Source: Bernardetia sp042180575
GTDB taxonomy: Bacteria; Bacteroidota; Bacteroidia; Cytophagales; Bernardetiaceae
Reading direction: 5' to 3'
Length of the DNA: 64,000 nucleotides
Assembly (NCBI RefSeq): GCF_042180575.1
Contig: NZ_CP170094.1
Span: forward strand, 1,302,001 to 1,366,000
Each line of letters opens with the position of its first letter. The stretch's first letter is position 1. Under the pieces are notes generated by a model. The model had not been told where the DNA came from. It worked only from the letters and a program-made list of their open reading frames with translations, and made no database searches. The position numbers were made by a program, and so were the translations under genes. Positions 36,369-46,450 of this stretch are shown piece after piece.

Positions 36369-37541
36369 TAAGTAGTTATATGCTACAATTTTGTTAGATT
36401 TGATTTTTTATTTCAAAAAACACAATTTTATATTTCTGATGCGTTTTATAGCTCCCCTAAGTATTTTTCAAGAACAGGAACTTCGTCGTTATTTATCTAG
36501 TAGTGATGTAAAACTCTTACCAAGAGAACGTAAACGATTTAGTTCAATTTGTTTGAGTTCCAAACATAAGTTTACTATTAAGGAGCTTTCAGCACAATTT
36601 GATGTGAGTGAAAATAGTATAAAAAGTTGGTTTGATAGGTACGAATCAATGGGCTGTTTGGGGCTTTTAGATAAAAACATGGCTCATTCTCAAAGTAGTT
36701 TAGCTACTGAAAATGCAGAAATTATTTTAGAAGCTGTAAAACAAACACCTCAAAATTTAAAAAGAACCGTTGTTTTATTGAAAAAAGAACATCAAATTGA
36801 AACTAATCCTTCTATTCTAAAACGTTTTCTTAAAAAAAAAAGTGGAGTTGGAGACGAATACAAAAATCGCTAAAATCTCAACGAGATGAGTGGATGCACG
36901 ACTTTTTTAAGAAAGAGCTTGACTGGTGGTTAAAAGAAGAAGAAAAGGGAGAGGTAGAAGTGTGGTTTAGTGATGAGAGTAGTTTTCATCTAAATCCTAA
37001 TAGTATGTATGGTTGGCAAGAAAAGACTTTGGAGACGCTTAAAAAAGTATTTTTACCTGCCAACCGTGCTAGAGGAGCAAATATCTTAGGATTTATGCGA
37101 ACTAATAATGAAAGCGAATTTTATGAATTCTATCAATCTATGGATGCAGATACGTTTATTGCTTGTGTAAATAATTTTATTGAAAAACGAGCAAAAGGGC
37201 AGAAAATACTCTTGATTTTAGATAGAGCGACCTCTCACAGCAATCATAAAGTAGATAAAGCAATAAAAAAGTGGAAAGAAAAAAATGTATTTATTCAATT
37301 CCTTCCTTCTTATTGTTCAGACTTAAATTATATTGAAATGTTGTGGAAACATATTAAGCATTATTGGTTAGATATAGCAGCTTGGACAAATGTGAAAACG
37401 CTCCAAAAGGCTGTTTTAGATATATTAGCTCAGTTTGGAAAAGAAAAAGAATATACTATAAATTTTGCACCCTCTTAATTAAAATAGCATTATTAATAAG
37501 AGAAAATCAAAAATAACAAAATTGTTATGAGCAACTACTTA
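36369..37541 (+). mobile_element. IS630-family insertion sequence (first copy)
   Basis: Element 36371-37539 (1169 bp) flanked by a TA duplication (36369-36370 and 37540-37541), as expected for this family. The ends are inverted and imperfect: left AGTAGTTATATGCTACAATT, right (reverse complement) AGTAGTTGCTCATAACAATT, with similarity continuing for about 35 bp. It carries one transposase in two frames. It sits just upstream of the DUF6978-like gene. Confidence 0.85.
36439..37478 (+). CDS. IS630-family transposase, two frames joined at an A10 run
   Basis: The first frame (ATG at 36439) holds the helix-turn-helix region (LSAQFDVSENSIKSWFDRYE) and runs to FLKKKSGVG before a stop at 36873. From the A10 run at 36832-36841 a -1 shift leads to KWSWRRIQKSLKSQRDEWMH and the DDE domain: VWFSDESSFHLNP, LLILDRATSHSN, and LPSYCSDLNYIEMLWKHIK. 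The joined product is about 346 residues, the normal size. The shift is at a long A run, typical of transcriptional slippage or ribosomal frameshifting used by IS elements. Alternatively the element is inactive. Confidence 0.8.
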
Positions 37542-37605
37542 AAACCTAAATATATAAAATAATTATCAATTTTCTAATGCTCCATGTATATGACATTCAA
37601 AAACC

Positions 37606-37664
37606 TTACTGCGCCAAATTAAACCTTACCTGCACACCAAAAGCAGTATTATAACGAGGAAAAG
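37606..37664 (-). pseudogene. Duplicate fragment of the sprA 3' end
   Basis: Read on the minus strand this segment encodes SFPRYNTAFGVQVRFNLAQ and a stop, the same 19 residues that end the real SprA at 38396. The two copies differ at several bases, so the duplication is not recent. It lies on the far side of the RAYT unit from sprA. Confidence 0.85.
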
Positions 37665-37670
37665 AAATTT

Positions 37671-37704
37671 AAACCTATAAGGTTTTCAGAAACCTTATAG
37701 GTTT
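37671..37704. repeat. REP palindrome, left of the RAYT gene
   Basis: 34-bp imperfect palindrome: AAACCTATAAGGTTTTCAG followed by AAACCTTATAGGTTT. It is the exact reverse complement of 38353-38386. It lies just beyond the stop of the RAYT gene and may also be its terminator. Confidence 0.85.
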
Positions 37705-37709
37705 GTTGT

Positions 37710-38306
37710 CTATTCAAACTCTAGTTCTTCTTTTAATACTGCTGCGTGTTCTTTATGAAATTCTTGAAAGGCTTTTCTGTCTCCAAACCAGTCTAATACT
37801 TCATCTCTCTTTATTTTGGTAGATTTTTGTGATAAAAAAGCATCATAAGATGAATATATCCATTCATCAGTAGTTTTGCAAAATTTATGATGAACAGGAT
37901 TTTGATGAATATAATTGATAAGCGTAGTATAATAGCTTTCTTCTCTTACAGCTTTGCGTTTGGTAAAATCTAAGAAAAGTGCGCCCTTTCGTTGGTATTT
38001 TATGTTATAAGATTTAGCATAGCTATTCAAAAAATTGCTAAGGTGTTGCATTACTAGCTTGTGTGTGTCTCCTTTGTATTTTGGAAGTTTAGCAAGTTCG
38101 CTTTCCTCCTTTATACGCACTAAAAAATGAAAATGATTTGGCATCAGACAATAGCAATAAGTTTCCCAAACTTGACTCATATAATGGTTGTAACGTTTGA
38201 GGAAATAGCGAAAGTTATCATCATTACGAAATAAGTTTTCACTTCCCACAGCATGATTGAAAACGTGGTAAAATGTATCAGCTTCGAAAGCATCTTGATA
38301 TTTCAT
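37710..38306 (-). CDS. REP-associated tyrosine transposase (RAYT), Y1_Tnp family
   Basis: 198 residues. A Y1 HUH nuclease: TFYHVFNHAVGSENLFRNDD at the start, the HUH motif in CLMPNHFHFLVRI, and a probable catalytic tyrosine in AKSYNIKYQRKGALF followed by YTTLINYIHQNPVHHKF. The family cleaves single-stranded DNA at REP hairpins. Here the gene is bracketed by an exact inverted pair of 34-bp palindromes, the expected substrate layout. It lies directly after sprA. Confidence 0.9.
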   Translation of the reverse strand: MKYQDAFEADTFYHVFNHAVGSENLFRNDDNFRYFLKRYNHYMSQVWETYCYCLMPNHFHFLVRIKEESELAKLPKYKGDTHKLVMQHLSNFLNSYAKSYNIKYQRKGALFLDFTKRKAVREESYYTTLINYIHQNPVHHKFCKTTDEWIYSSYDAFLSQKSTKIKRDEVLDWFGDRKAFQEFHKEHAAVLKEELEFE

Positions 38307-38352
38307 TTCTAAAAATAAAAAATAAACGCAAAAGCTCCAAACTTAATGATTT

Positions 38353-38386
38353 AAACCTATAAGGTTTCTGAAAACCTTATAGGTTT
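38353..38386. repeat. REP palindrome, right of the RAYT gene
   Basis: AAACCTATAAGGTTTCTGA followed by AAACCTTATAGGTTT, the exact reverse complement of 37671-37704. It lies 9 bp beyond the sprA stop codon and may double as the sprA terminator. Confidence 0.85.
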
Positions 38387-38395
38387 GGAAATATC

Positions 38396-41300
38396 CTACT
38401 GCGCCAAATTAAATCTAACCTGCACACCAAAGGCAGTATTATAACGAGGAAACGAATTACTCAAACGTGGTTTATTAATTGCCCTATCAAAATAAGCTGT
38501 CAAGTTTACACGCTTATTGACCATGTAGGCAAGCGTTGGTTTGAACTGTAAATTGAAGTTTCCACCTGTAAAATCGCTGTCTTGTGTTCCATCAGTATCT
38601 ATTTTGCGCTGAATCACTTTTGTATCTCTAAGTGTAACAGCACAACGGAACGTCAAATCATTTTTTAAGATCACATCCGTAAATGGAATTTTTACGCCTT
38701 TTCTGACAAAACCAACATCAAAAACAAAGTCATTATTTCGCTGTTCGGCAAGCTGTGAGTTAGACAGATTTAAAGAAAGTGTACGGTCTTTATTGAAATT
38801 GAAACGGAAAGTAATATCATTATTAGTACGGATATTAATTCCGATAAGTGGGCTAAAACGCTCTGTAATACTGACTTGATTTACCACAAAAACAGGTAAT
38901 AAATCGCCAGTTTCTGGGTCGACAAGGTCAGCCAAAGGAACATTGTATTCTGTTATTCCTAAGTTTAGATAAGAGAAATCATACAAAAGCGAAGACGTAT
39001 AACTACCAACTGCATACGTAGATTGATAACCGTGAGTAATGCTAATAGAACGGAAACGGTCTTTGAAAACTTCTAAATTAGTAAGACCATTGTAGGTCAG
39101 TCGCCAATTTGGTAATGGAATACGTGGAAATTCAGAGGTCGTACTTCTACCTGAATAAGCAGACAAAAATGCAGGAATCAAAACATCTTGCGAACCCAAA
39201 TCATAACTTCCTGCTTGATTTTCAGCATCCAAACTAGCTTTTACAGTTGCTCGGTTAGCAATAAAATCATCAAACAAAGGAGAGTTTCCAAACTCATCAT
39301 CGCCAGTAAAGGCTGTCGACAAACTAAAATATGAAATATTGTAATTACCTGTTCTTACAGCAGTTTCTGAAAGATAATCATCTGTAAAAGGGTCATAACG
39401 CAGCACTTCTGAATAGTTTGCGCCTTGTGTTCGTTGTCCTTCTATCTGCAACTGAAAATCCTTCAATGGTTCTATATCTAGTCGTAAACTTAACGTTTTG
39501 GCTTGATCTTGAACAATCGGATTTGTCTGTGATGCCGACCTTGATAAATAACCATTATTTGCCATATCCAAAATATTATCTCGGCTTTGGCTTCCCAAAA
39601 CAAACGGCACTCCAGGAGCTGCAAAGTTTTGGTCTAGTCCTAAATAAGTCGGTGTTGTCAGAAGATTTGGAAGCATTGTATTTCCATTGACAGAATAATT
39701 AAAGGTAATTCGTTTGACAGATAAAAGTGCTTTTACTGCACCTTCACCAACTCCACCACCAGAAGAACCTCCTTTTTTACCTTTCTGATTTGCTATTTCT
39801 GCTTTTAGTTTTTCTTCAATGCGTTGCTGTTTTTTATTTATCCTCGCAACTTTTCTATCATACTTTTCATTGATTTTTTCTTGTTTTGAAGAATCTAATT
39901 GAGCAACTAAAATAGTATCTATCAAAACAGAATCGACAAGTCTATCTAATTTGATATTTCGAACTTTATTTTTTCGTTCTTTTTTATCTCTAAATTTCTT
40001 AATTCTATATTCCAAACGCTTTTGTTTTGGCGATTCGGTAGGACGAGAAGTAGCATTATTTTGATTATCCCTACCTTTTCGTTTTGGTGCAGTTACTTCT
40101 CTCAAATACGGACTTTTATTATACAATTTCTGCATATCAATTTGTCCATTTATCAAAAACTGACTGCTACTTCTTGCCATATTACCAAGCGTATCAGCAA
40201 CTCCAACGGCATTTGCTGTCCACGTATAATTGGAAGAACGACGAATATCTGCATTCAAGAAATCAATAGCTGGGAATTTATCCAAAGGAACACGATAATT
40301 TAATGTTGTGGCTTGTGAAAAGAACTTCATTCTACCCAAAGATTGAATATTTGACCAAACCGAATCTCGTTTTTCTTGTGTGTTGAGTTCTCCTGCTGGC
40401 TCGTCAATAATTGCTGAAGCCGTAGCATTATAATCAGCTAACAAACTTTTGGTAAAATTCCATTGAACGGTATAATTTCTATCAAAGAAAAATGATTTTT
40501 GAAAGAATGGCAAAACTCCATCTGTGTTGAGTTGGGCATTTCGATATTGTGTTTTGGCAAAACGACGGTTTACTTGTCCTGCAACTGTAATATTATTGGG
40601 TAGATAATTGAAATTAAAATCCCTAATAAATTTGAGATAAGGCGCATTCAATAATTCATTTTTCTTAAATGGCTCAAACGGTTTTACATCAAAACCATAA
40701 TTATACACCAAACCAACTTTAGTTTCTCGTAGCTCATCAGTAGCCAAACGAATATTCGAACGCTTCGAATCGGTATAAGAAACCGAAGCAGCAAAGTTTT
40801 CAATGTCCCAAAAATCCTCTTTTGCATCTGGATTTACTCGCTGTTTTCGGATATTGGTTAGGTTTATACTTCGCCTTGTGAGTCTATCCTGCACCAACTT
40901 TCTATAATCACTCCGTGCTGCATCATTATCAAAAGAAGTTTCTAGTGAACGTTCTAATCGAATATCTGGGTCAAGAGGATTGAAAAGTGGTGTTATTCGT
41001 GTCTGTTCGTAACCTACAAATAAAGGAAGTGAAATCCCCAAACGATTCAAAAATATTTTATCTAATTGAGTAGCAGCAGAAACATCATAAAATAAATTTG
41101 TTTCTCTAGAACGATCAGAAATTCGGTCTTGAATTCCTCCAAAAAATGGCGTACTGTATCGTAAAGCTGCATTTACGGTAGCAAAATCAGCAAGTTGGGT
41201 TTGTAATTGTAGGTTTGTCGCCCAGCCACCTTCTTTATTGAAGTCAGTTACTCGGAGTTCATTTGCCCAAACACAAACCGATTTTGGCTGTTCGTCCTCT

Positions 41301-44300
41301 GTTTTTGGGTTTCGAATTCCTATCATAATTGTCTGAACACTACTAAGGTCTGGATTTCCAACTACTCGTAATTTATACTTTTCAAAAATTCGTTCATACG
41401 GAACTCTTACGCTCAGTCCACTTGCATTTCGTTCTGTTTTGGTATCATAAAGAGCATCAAAAGGCAAATCGATTTCATTTTCTTGTAACCAAATTTGATT
41501 TGGAAGCGAAGAACCTGCTGCCGACATTGTCAGAGGAACTTCAATTTCATAGTAATTTTCTTTAAAATCTGTTCCCAAACGTAAAAAAGCCGTTACATCT
41601 CCATTTTGTGCTGTTGCACTATTTGCGTGCAAAAACATTTTCAAACGCTTATAAAACACAAAATCAAAAATAATATTTTTATAGGCTGCACGACTATCTC
41701 CATCTTGTAAATCTTCTACACAAAGTTGTATAGATTGTTCATTTAGACGAGCTTGAGTAATAGAAGTTGGGTCAGTATCACGCTGAAAATTCGGTGGAAC
41801 GGCATACGAGATTCCTTGAGAATTAGGACTTGCATCACTTCCATTTTCTTCAATATTAACAGTAGAAATAATAAAACTAGGGTCATAAGGTTCAACAGGA
41901 CGAGCCAAACCTTCATCTTGCAACGAAGCAAAATAAGGTCTCCATTGCGCTCCCACAAACTGAAAATGTGCCATACGCATAACCACAGGCTGTTCCCAAT
42001 CTGTCATAAACAAACGAATAAAACGAATAGACTTAAAGCCATCAATACTTCCAATTTTATCATCAAATTCACGAATCGGAATACGGAATTGATACCAATT
42101 TACTCTATCACCATTGCGTTCAACAGTTACTTTATCAACTACATATTTATTACTTTCCAACTGATTTGGTCTTAAATCCAATTCGTATTGATAATATCCA
42201 TCCAAATCTGAAAGTGTATTATCTCGGTTCAAATCTTCATTATCAGGCAATGTTGTTGAAGAAGCTGTTCCCGAGTTTTCAGGTGAGTTTCCTTCTGTTC
42301 CATTGAAATCAAAATAACGTCCTAAGATTTTTCGATTTGCATCATCTTGGTCTCCCCCTAAATAATATCTAAAGTTATCTTTTGAAGGGTCTGCTTGAAG
42401 TCTTTGAAAAGCTGCTGCACTCAAACGTGGCTGAACGGCTGCTAAATAATCTCTATAAAAAAAACGTTCGTCTTCATCGCTAAGTCCATCAAGTCCTACA
42501 TCTTGCTTTGCTCTTGCTCCCTCTTCTGCTGAAAAAGCATCTGTCAAAAATTGTTGTGTCGTTACTCGTCCCCAATCGGTTTCTTCTACATCATTCAAAT
42601 CTGCATCATTGACTGGCAAGCCATTTTCAAAACCATGTCTTCTATCAGGAATTACATCTTCTGAAATATTTCCTAAGTTAATATAAAACTTTCCTCCTGT
42701 GGTATTCGAAACTCCTGCACCATCTGGCGTTTCTACACGTCCATTTTGACTTTGAATGAATGGATCCATTAGCCAAAATTCAATATACTGAACATTGATA
42801 TTATCAAAATCTACATTATACGTAATTCCTTTTGTAATCGCTGCAAAATTTTCTTTTGGATTGCGAAGTGTTCCATCTACATTTAACTCTGGATTGTAAT
42901 TATATTGTCCTGGATAAGATGGATAATAGGCTAAATCAAATGTAATTTCTGGTGGATTGATTTGTTGATTATCACGCTGTTGAAAAATTTCATTAAACTC
43001 TACTTGACGAACATAATGATTTTGTTTGTCTTGGTCTGTAATATTATCAGGAACTTGATCGACAAGTCCACTTGTAAAAAATGCTGTTACATCAACTGTA
43101 TGCCACGAAAGTTTAGCTCTTTTATACGCATAATTCAATGAATCAAAGCCATTTTCTGGACGGAAAAGTTGAGGTGTACTTCCCAATTTCCACGTTACAG
43201 GTTGGCGAGTAAGGTCATACGGAATTTCACTGCTTTCAAAATCATCTACATAAGAAGCTGCTTCTCCTCCGTTTCTTTTGATTACATTATTCTCTCCTGG
43301 AATTAGCTGTGCATATTCTCCTCTAAAAGTAATCGTTGATTTTTCTTTTGTGTCTAGTCCTGGGATTGCATCGACCATTCTTGTCAAAAATCCTGATTCT
43401 TTCTGAATACTTGCTGTTGCTCCTATCATCGTATTTCTGACTGGCTCAAGTCCTGTCGTAACACGAGTAATAATTGGTCGTTCATTCAAATGTAAAAGTG
43501 TTGCTGAAAATTTCACATCTTTATTCAAAATATATTCAGCATCTAATCCCATGATATTACGCTGTTGAACGCTAAACAAATCAGCTCTTTCATATTGAAT
43601 TGTAATGTCTTTTCCAGAAGCCAAAACACCTTCATTCAATATTCTTACTCTACCGAATTGATAATCAACCGTATAATCTGCACCTTCAGAAAGCATTACC
43701 GAACCTGCACGCACCATAACTGAACCTTCAGAAATATTAATCCCTGGTAAAACTACTTCATTTCCTCCTGCACTTTGATACGAACCTTTCAAGAAATATT
43801 TACTTTTATTGGCATACAAAACAGCATCGGCTTGAGTTCCATCGTAGAGTTCTTGAAAGACATATTTATCAATAAACTGGACTTCATCGACTGGGTCAAA
43901 ATAAGTAAGAAGTTTATCTCCAAACGGCTCAACAACTGGAAAAATAATCCGTGCTTGGTCAGACTGAACCGTAATATTTTCTAAATAATCAAAATTTCCA
44001 TCTACTTGTGGGTCAAGGTTTGGATTCAATCTATCCATATTGGTAAGCTGAACGAGTGGAATATCTTCTGTATTTCTTCCTTCATGCAAACTTGGATTAT
44101 CAATTCCTGTAATATCATCACGATAAATAACTTGTAACTTAAAATTTTCTTGACGTAACTGTGTTGCTTGAAGAGAATAAATATTTTTCATCATCAAATC
44201 CCACAAAGGCAAATCGGTACGAATTGTTGGAGGACTTAATAATTTCATAAAAATAGCTGAATTTGCATCTCTATTTTGATAATCTTCTGTCAACTCTCCT

Positions 44301-45790
44301 ACTTTGAAAACTTCTCCATTGTACGTATATTCATAAGCAACAGCCAAAATTTCGTCATTTCTAAGTGGTTGTTGTAATGAGATATAACCGAGTTGAGGAT
44401 GAAATGTAAATTCATTATTACTTAATTTTCTTGCCGAGCGAAGAAAAGAATAATCTGTTCCATTTTCAAGATTAAATGCACCACTTTCTAAAAGTTGTGT
44501 CAGTTGGTCAGGTGTTCTAGTCAAATCTTTTACTTGCTGATACAAATTATTTGCTCCATTTCTTGCTGCTCCTCCCTGTCCTGCAAAACGTTCTCTAAAT
44601 GGTGAACCCTCTCCCAAATCCATAAAACCAATAATATTTCGAAGCGTTTCGGTATCGTTATTTCTGTTAGTAACATACACCTCTACACGAGTAATATTGA
44701 CTCCTGAAACTATACTTGGAACAGCACGAAGAGCCTCTTCATAATTATCTCTAAAAAATTGTCCTAAGAAAAAGTGTTGATTGGCTTCATATTGGTCTGC
44801 ACGGATTTCAAATTCTTGTCCTTGCGCTCCATTTCTAATCGTAATACTTTCAGAAACTCCTCGTTGATTTGCTACCAATGTATTCAACCAAAGTTTACCA
44901 AAACGAAGGCGAGTAGTAATACCCATTAGATTCTGACTTCCTGTAATGAGTGTATTTGTGGTATTCAAACTTACATTTCCAAACTGTACTTGCTGAACAA
45001 TATCTTCCTCATAGCCTGTATAACCTTGATTAAATTTGTTTTCAAATTGAAAAGCAGCTTTTGTATCAAAATTGGCATTGAGTTGCATTTTTTCGCCTAG
45101 CTTTCCCAAAATTGAAAACTGAATACGTTGATCAAAATTAATTCCTCCATTGCGTTGCTGACGAACAGGAATTTGTGGATTATCAATTCGTTGCCACTTT
45201 CCACCAAAATCTAAAAGTACCGAACCAGTAGGCTGAATTTCAATTTTATCTCCTCCCAAAAGTCTTCCCAAACCAGACGGCAAAGCAACTTCAATTTTAG
45301 GAACTGAACTTGTCGTCGCTGCTTGTTCTTCACTTTCTTCTTGTATTTTTTCTTTGTAATAAGCAACATCATCATAATAGGTCTTCAACTTTGTATAATC
45401 TTCTACCGAAATTCTACCCAACGGAGTATAAGAATTCGGAGCATCACGACGCAAAACATCATAAAATTCTCCAGTTTCATCCAAACGATAAACAGCATCA
45501 AGACTTCTAGGGTCTGGAAGCTGCAAAAGTGGTGAAGACAAATCAGGCTCTAACATCGGATTTTGAGTTTCTCCTTCGGTAGAACTTGATTTTATTTGTT
45601 GGTCATAAAATAGAAGTGAATCTATATTATTTACTACAGTTGTATCTTGAGCAAAAGCAATATTTGCAATAGAAATACCACAAAAAACACATAACGTAGT
45701 GATACTAGGAATAAGAAAACGAAAATATATAGAATTTGCAGAAAGCAAATATAAACTATAAAACGAGTGGGCGAAATGGGTTCGCTGCAT
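38396..45790 (-). CDS. sprA: SprA, type IX secretion system outer-membrane translocon
   Basis: 2464 residues, the expected size. SprA forms the very large 36-strand beta barrel through which type IX cargo leaves the periplasm; in gliding relatives it is also needed for motility and adhesin display. An N-terminal hydrophobic segment (STYLCVFCGISIANIAFAQ region, about 30-48) should be the signal peptide. Recognisable blocks include QFSILGKLGEKMQLNANFDT, DYTVDYQFGRVRILNEGVL, SYVDDFESSEIPYDLTRQPV, PDRRHGFENGLP and, near the end, VNLTAYFDRAINKPRLSNSF. The C-terminus is FGVQVRFNLAQ. The start gives a plausible signal peptide, though the first ~25 residues could be trimmed. The gene's tail is duplicated beyond the adjacent RAYT unit. 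Confidence 0.95.
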   Translation of the reverse strand: MQRTHFAHSFYSLYLLSANSIYFRFLIPSITTLCVFCGISIANIAFAQDTTVVNNIDSLLFYDQQIKSSSTEGETQNPMLEPDLSSPLLQLPDPRSLDAVYRLDETGEFYDVLRRDAPNSYTPLGRISVEDYTKLKTYYDDVAYYKEKIQEESEEQAATTSSVPKIEVALPSGLGRLLGGDKIEIQPTGSVLLDFGGKWQRIDNPQIPVRQQRNGGINFDQRIQFSILGKLGEKMQLNANFDTKAAFQFENKFNQGYTGYEEDIVQQVQFGNVSLNTTNTLITGSQNLMGITTRLRFGKLWLNTLVANQRGVSESITIRNGAQGQEFEIRADQYEANQHFFLGQFFRDNYEEALRAVPSIVSGVNITRVEVYVTNRNNDTETLRNIIGFMDLGEGSPFRERFAGQGGAARNGANNLYQQVKDLTRTPDQLTQLLESGAFNLENGTDYSFLRSARKLSNNEFTFHPQLGYISLQQPLRNDEILAVAYEYTYNGEVFKVGELTEDYQNRDANSAIFMKLLSPPTIRTDLPLWDLMMKNIYSLQATQLRQENFKLQVIYRDDITGIDNPSLHEGRNTEDIPLVQLTNMDRLNPNLDPQVDGNFDYLENITVQSDQARIIFPVVEPFGDKLLTYFDPVDEVQFIDKYVFQELYDGTQADAVLYANKSKYFLKGSYQSAGGNEVVLPGINISEGSVMVRAGSVMLSEGADYTVDYQFGRVRILNEGVLASGKDITIQYERADLFSVQQRNIMGLDAEYILNKDVKFSATLLHLNERPIITRVTTGLEPVRNTMIGATASIQKESGFLTRMVDAIPGLDTKEKSTITFRGEYAQLIPGENNVIKRNGGEAASYVDDFESSEIPYDLTRQPVTWKLGSTPQLFRPENGFDSLNYAYKRAKLSWHTVDVTAFFTSGLVDQVPDNITDQDKQNHYVRQVEFNEIFQQRDNQQINPPEITFDLAYYPSYPGQYNYNPELNVDGTLRNPKENFAAITKGITYNVDFDNINVQYIEFWLMDPFIQSQNGRVETPDGAGVSNTTGGKFYINLGNISEDVIPDRRHGFENGLPVNDADLNDVEETDWGRVTTQQFLTDAFSAEEGARAKQDVGLDGLSDEDERFFYRDYLAAVQPRLSAAAFQRLQADPSKDNFRYYLGGDQDDANRKILGRYFDFNGTEGNSPENSGTASSTTLPDNEDLNRDNTLSDLDGYYQYELDLRPNQLESNKYVVDKVTVERNGDRVNWYQFRIPIREFDDKIGSIDGFKSIRFIRLFMTDWEQPVVMRMAHFQFVGAQWRPYFASLQDEGLARPVEPYDPSFIISTVNIEENGSDASPNSQGISYAVPPNFQRDTDPTSITQARLNEQSIQLCVEDLQDGDSRAAYKNIIFDFVFYKRLKMFLHANSATAQNGDVTAFLRLGTDFKENYYEIEVPLTMSAAGSSLPNQIWLQENEIDLPFDALYDTKTERNASGLSVRVPYERIFEKYKLRVVGNPDLSSVQTIMIGIRNPKTEDEQPKSVCVWANELRVTDFNKEGGWATNLQLQTQLADFATVNAALRYSTPFFGGIQDRISDRSRETNLFYDVSAATQLDKIFLNRLGISLPLFVGYEQTRITPLFNPLDPDIRLERSLETSFDNDAARSDYRKLVQDRLTRRSINLTNIRKQRVNPDAKEDFWDIENFAASVSYTDSKRSNIRLATDELRETKVGLVYNYGFDVKPFEPFKKNELLNAPYLKFIRDFNFNYLPNNITVAGQVNRRFAKTQYRNAQLNTDGVLPFFQKSFFFDRNYTVQWNFTKSLLADYNATASAIIDEPAGELNTQEKRDSVWSNIQSLGRMKFFSQATTLNYRVPLDKFPAIDFLNADIRRSSNYTWTANAVGVADTLGNMARSSSQFLINGQIDMQKLYNKSPYLREVTAPKRKGRDNQNNATSRPTESPKQKRLEYRIKKFRDKKERKNKVRNIKLDRLVDSVLIDTILVAQLDSSKQEKINEKYDRKVARINKKQQRIEEKLKAEIANQKGKKGGSSGGGVGEGAVKALLSVKRITFNYSVNGNTMLPNLLTTPTYLGLDQNFAAPGVPFVLGSQSRDNILDMANNGYLSRSASQTNPIVQDQAKTLSLRLDIEPLKDFQLQIEGQRTQGANYSEVLRYDPFTDDYLSETAVRTGNYNISYFSLSTAFTGDDEFGNSPLFDDFIANRATVKASLDAENQAGSYDLGSQDVLIPAFLSAYSGRSTTSEFPRIPLPNWRLTYNGLTNLEVFKDRFRSISITHGYQSTYAVGSYTSSLLYDFSYLNLGITEYNVPLADLVDPETGDLLPVFVVNQVSITERFSPLIGINIRTNNDITFRFNFNKDRTLSLNLSNSQLAEQRNNDFVFDVGFVRKGVKIPFTDVILKNDLTFRCAVTLRDTKVIQRKIDTDGTQDSDFTGGNFNLQFKPTLAYMVNKRVNLTAYFDRAINKPRLSNSFPRYNTAFGVQVRFNLAQ

Positions 45791-46450
45791 AAATATTTGT
45801 AGCTAAAAGAGTTATCGTATTTTTATCTTACTCTATTTCATTTTATAACTTGAAATAGAATTTCTATCAAAATTGTCTTTATATAATTTTCTTTTGTTAA
45901 AAACTTGATACATCAAATTTTTACTTGATTTAGAGTAACACAGAAAATTAAAGGCACTATAAATAATAAGCCAATTACAAAATTAGCATTTTAGAATTTA
46001 AAACAAACTAAATTCAAAATTCAGATTTTGTAGAATTAGATAACTTATTACTAAGAGTTTAAAAAGATTGACTAAAACAATTAAATAGAAAAGTAGATTT
46101 TTTTCATAGAGGAATTGACCAGCTTATATTTGCTTTTTGAAGTTATAATTTTTGACTAGATATATTATATAATTTTTATACTATATTTTCTTGCTTGAGT
46201 TATATAATTTGAGTTTTTATATGTTTATCAAAAATTTTAGAGGAAAGGGAATACAAATATTCTTAAAAAAACACAGATTTCAAAATGATTATAAGTAATT
46301 GTATCAATTTTAAGAGTTTACTAACCTTCTTTTTCCATTACAAAAAACTCTACTCGTCTGTTTTTGGTTTTATTTTAAAACTATAACTTCCAAAAAGAAA
46401 GATTATTTGATGTATTTTTGTCAAAAAATTAAACGAAATAAAATTAGAAA
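45791..46450. other. Non-coding gap between sprA and a lipoprotein gene
   Basis: 660 bp of very AT-rich divergent intergenic DNA. No gene, repeat or clear hairpin was seen. A possible -7 element for the rightward gene lies at 46413-46420. Confidence 0.5.
46413..46420 (+). promoter_or_regulatory. Possible -7 promoter element
   Basis: TATTTTTG fits TAnnTTTG and lies 31 bp before the ATG at 46451. No good -33 element is visible at the usual spacing. Confidence 0.3.

Noticed and set aside
38396..45790. Long open frames opposite sprA (for example 41753-42175 and 39418-39690, plus strand)
   Set aside because: They lie wholly antisense to a well-conserved coding sequence and look like shadows with no domain or start context.
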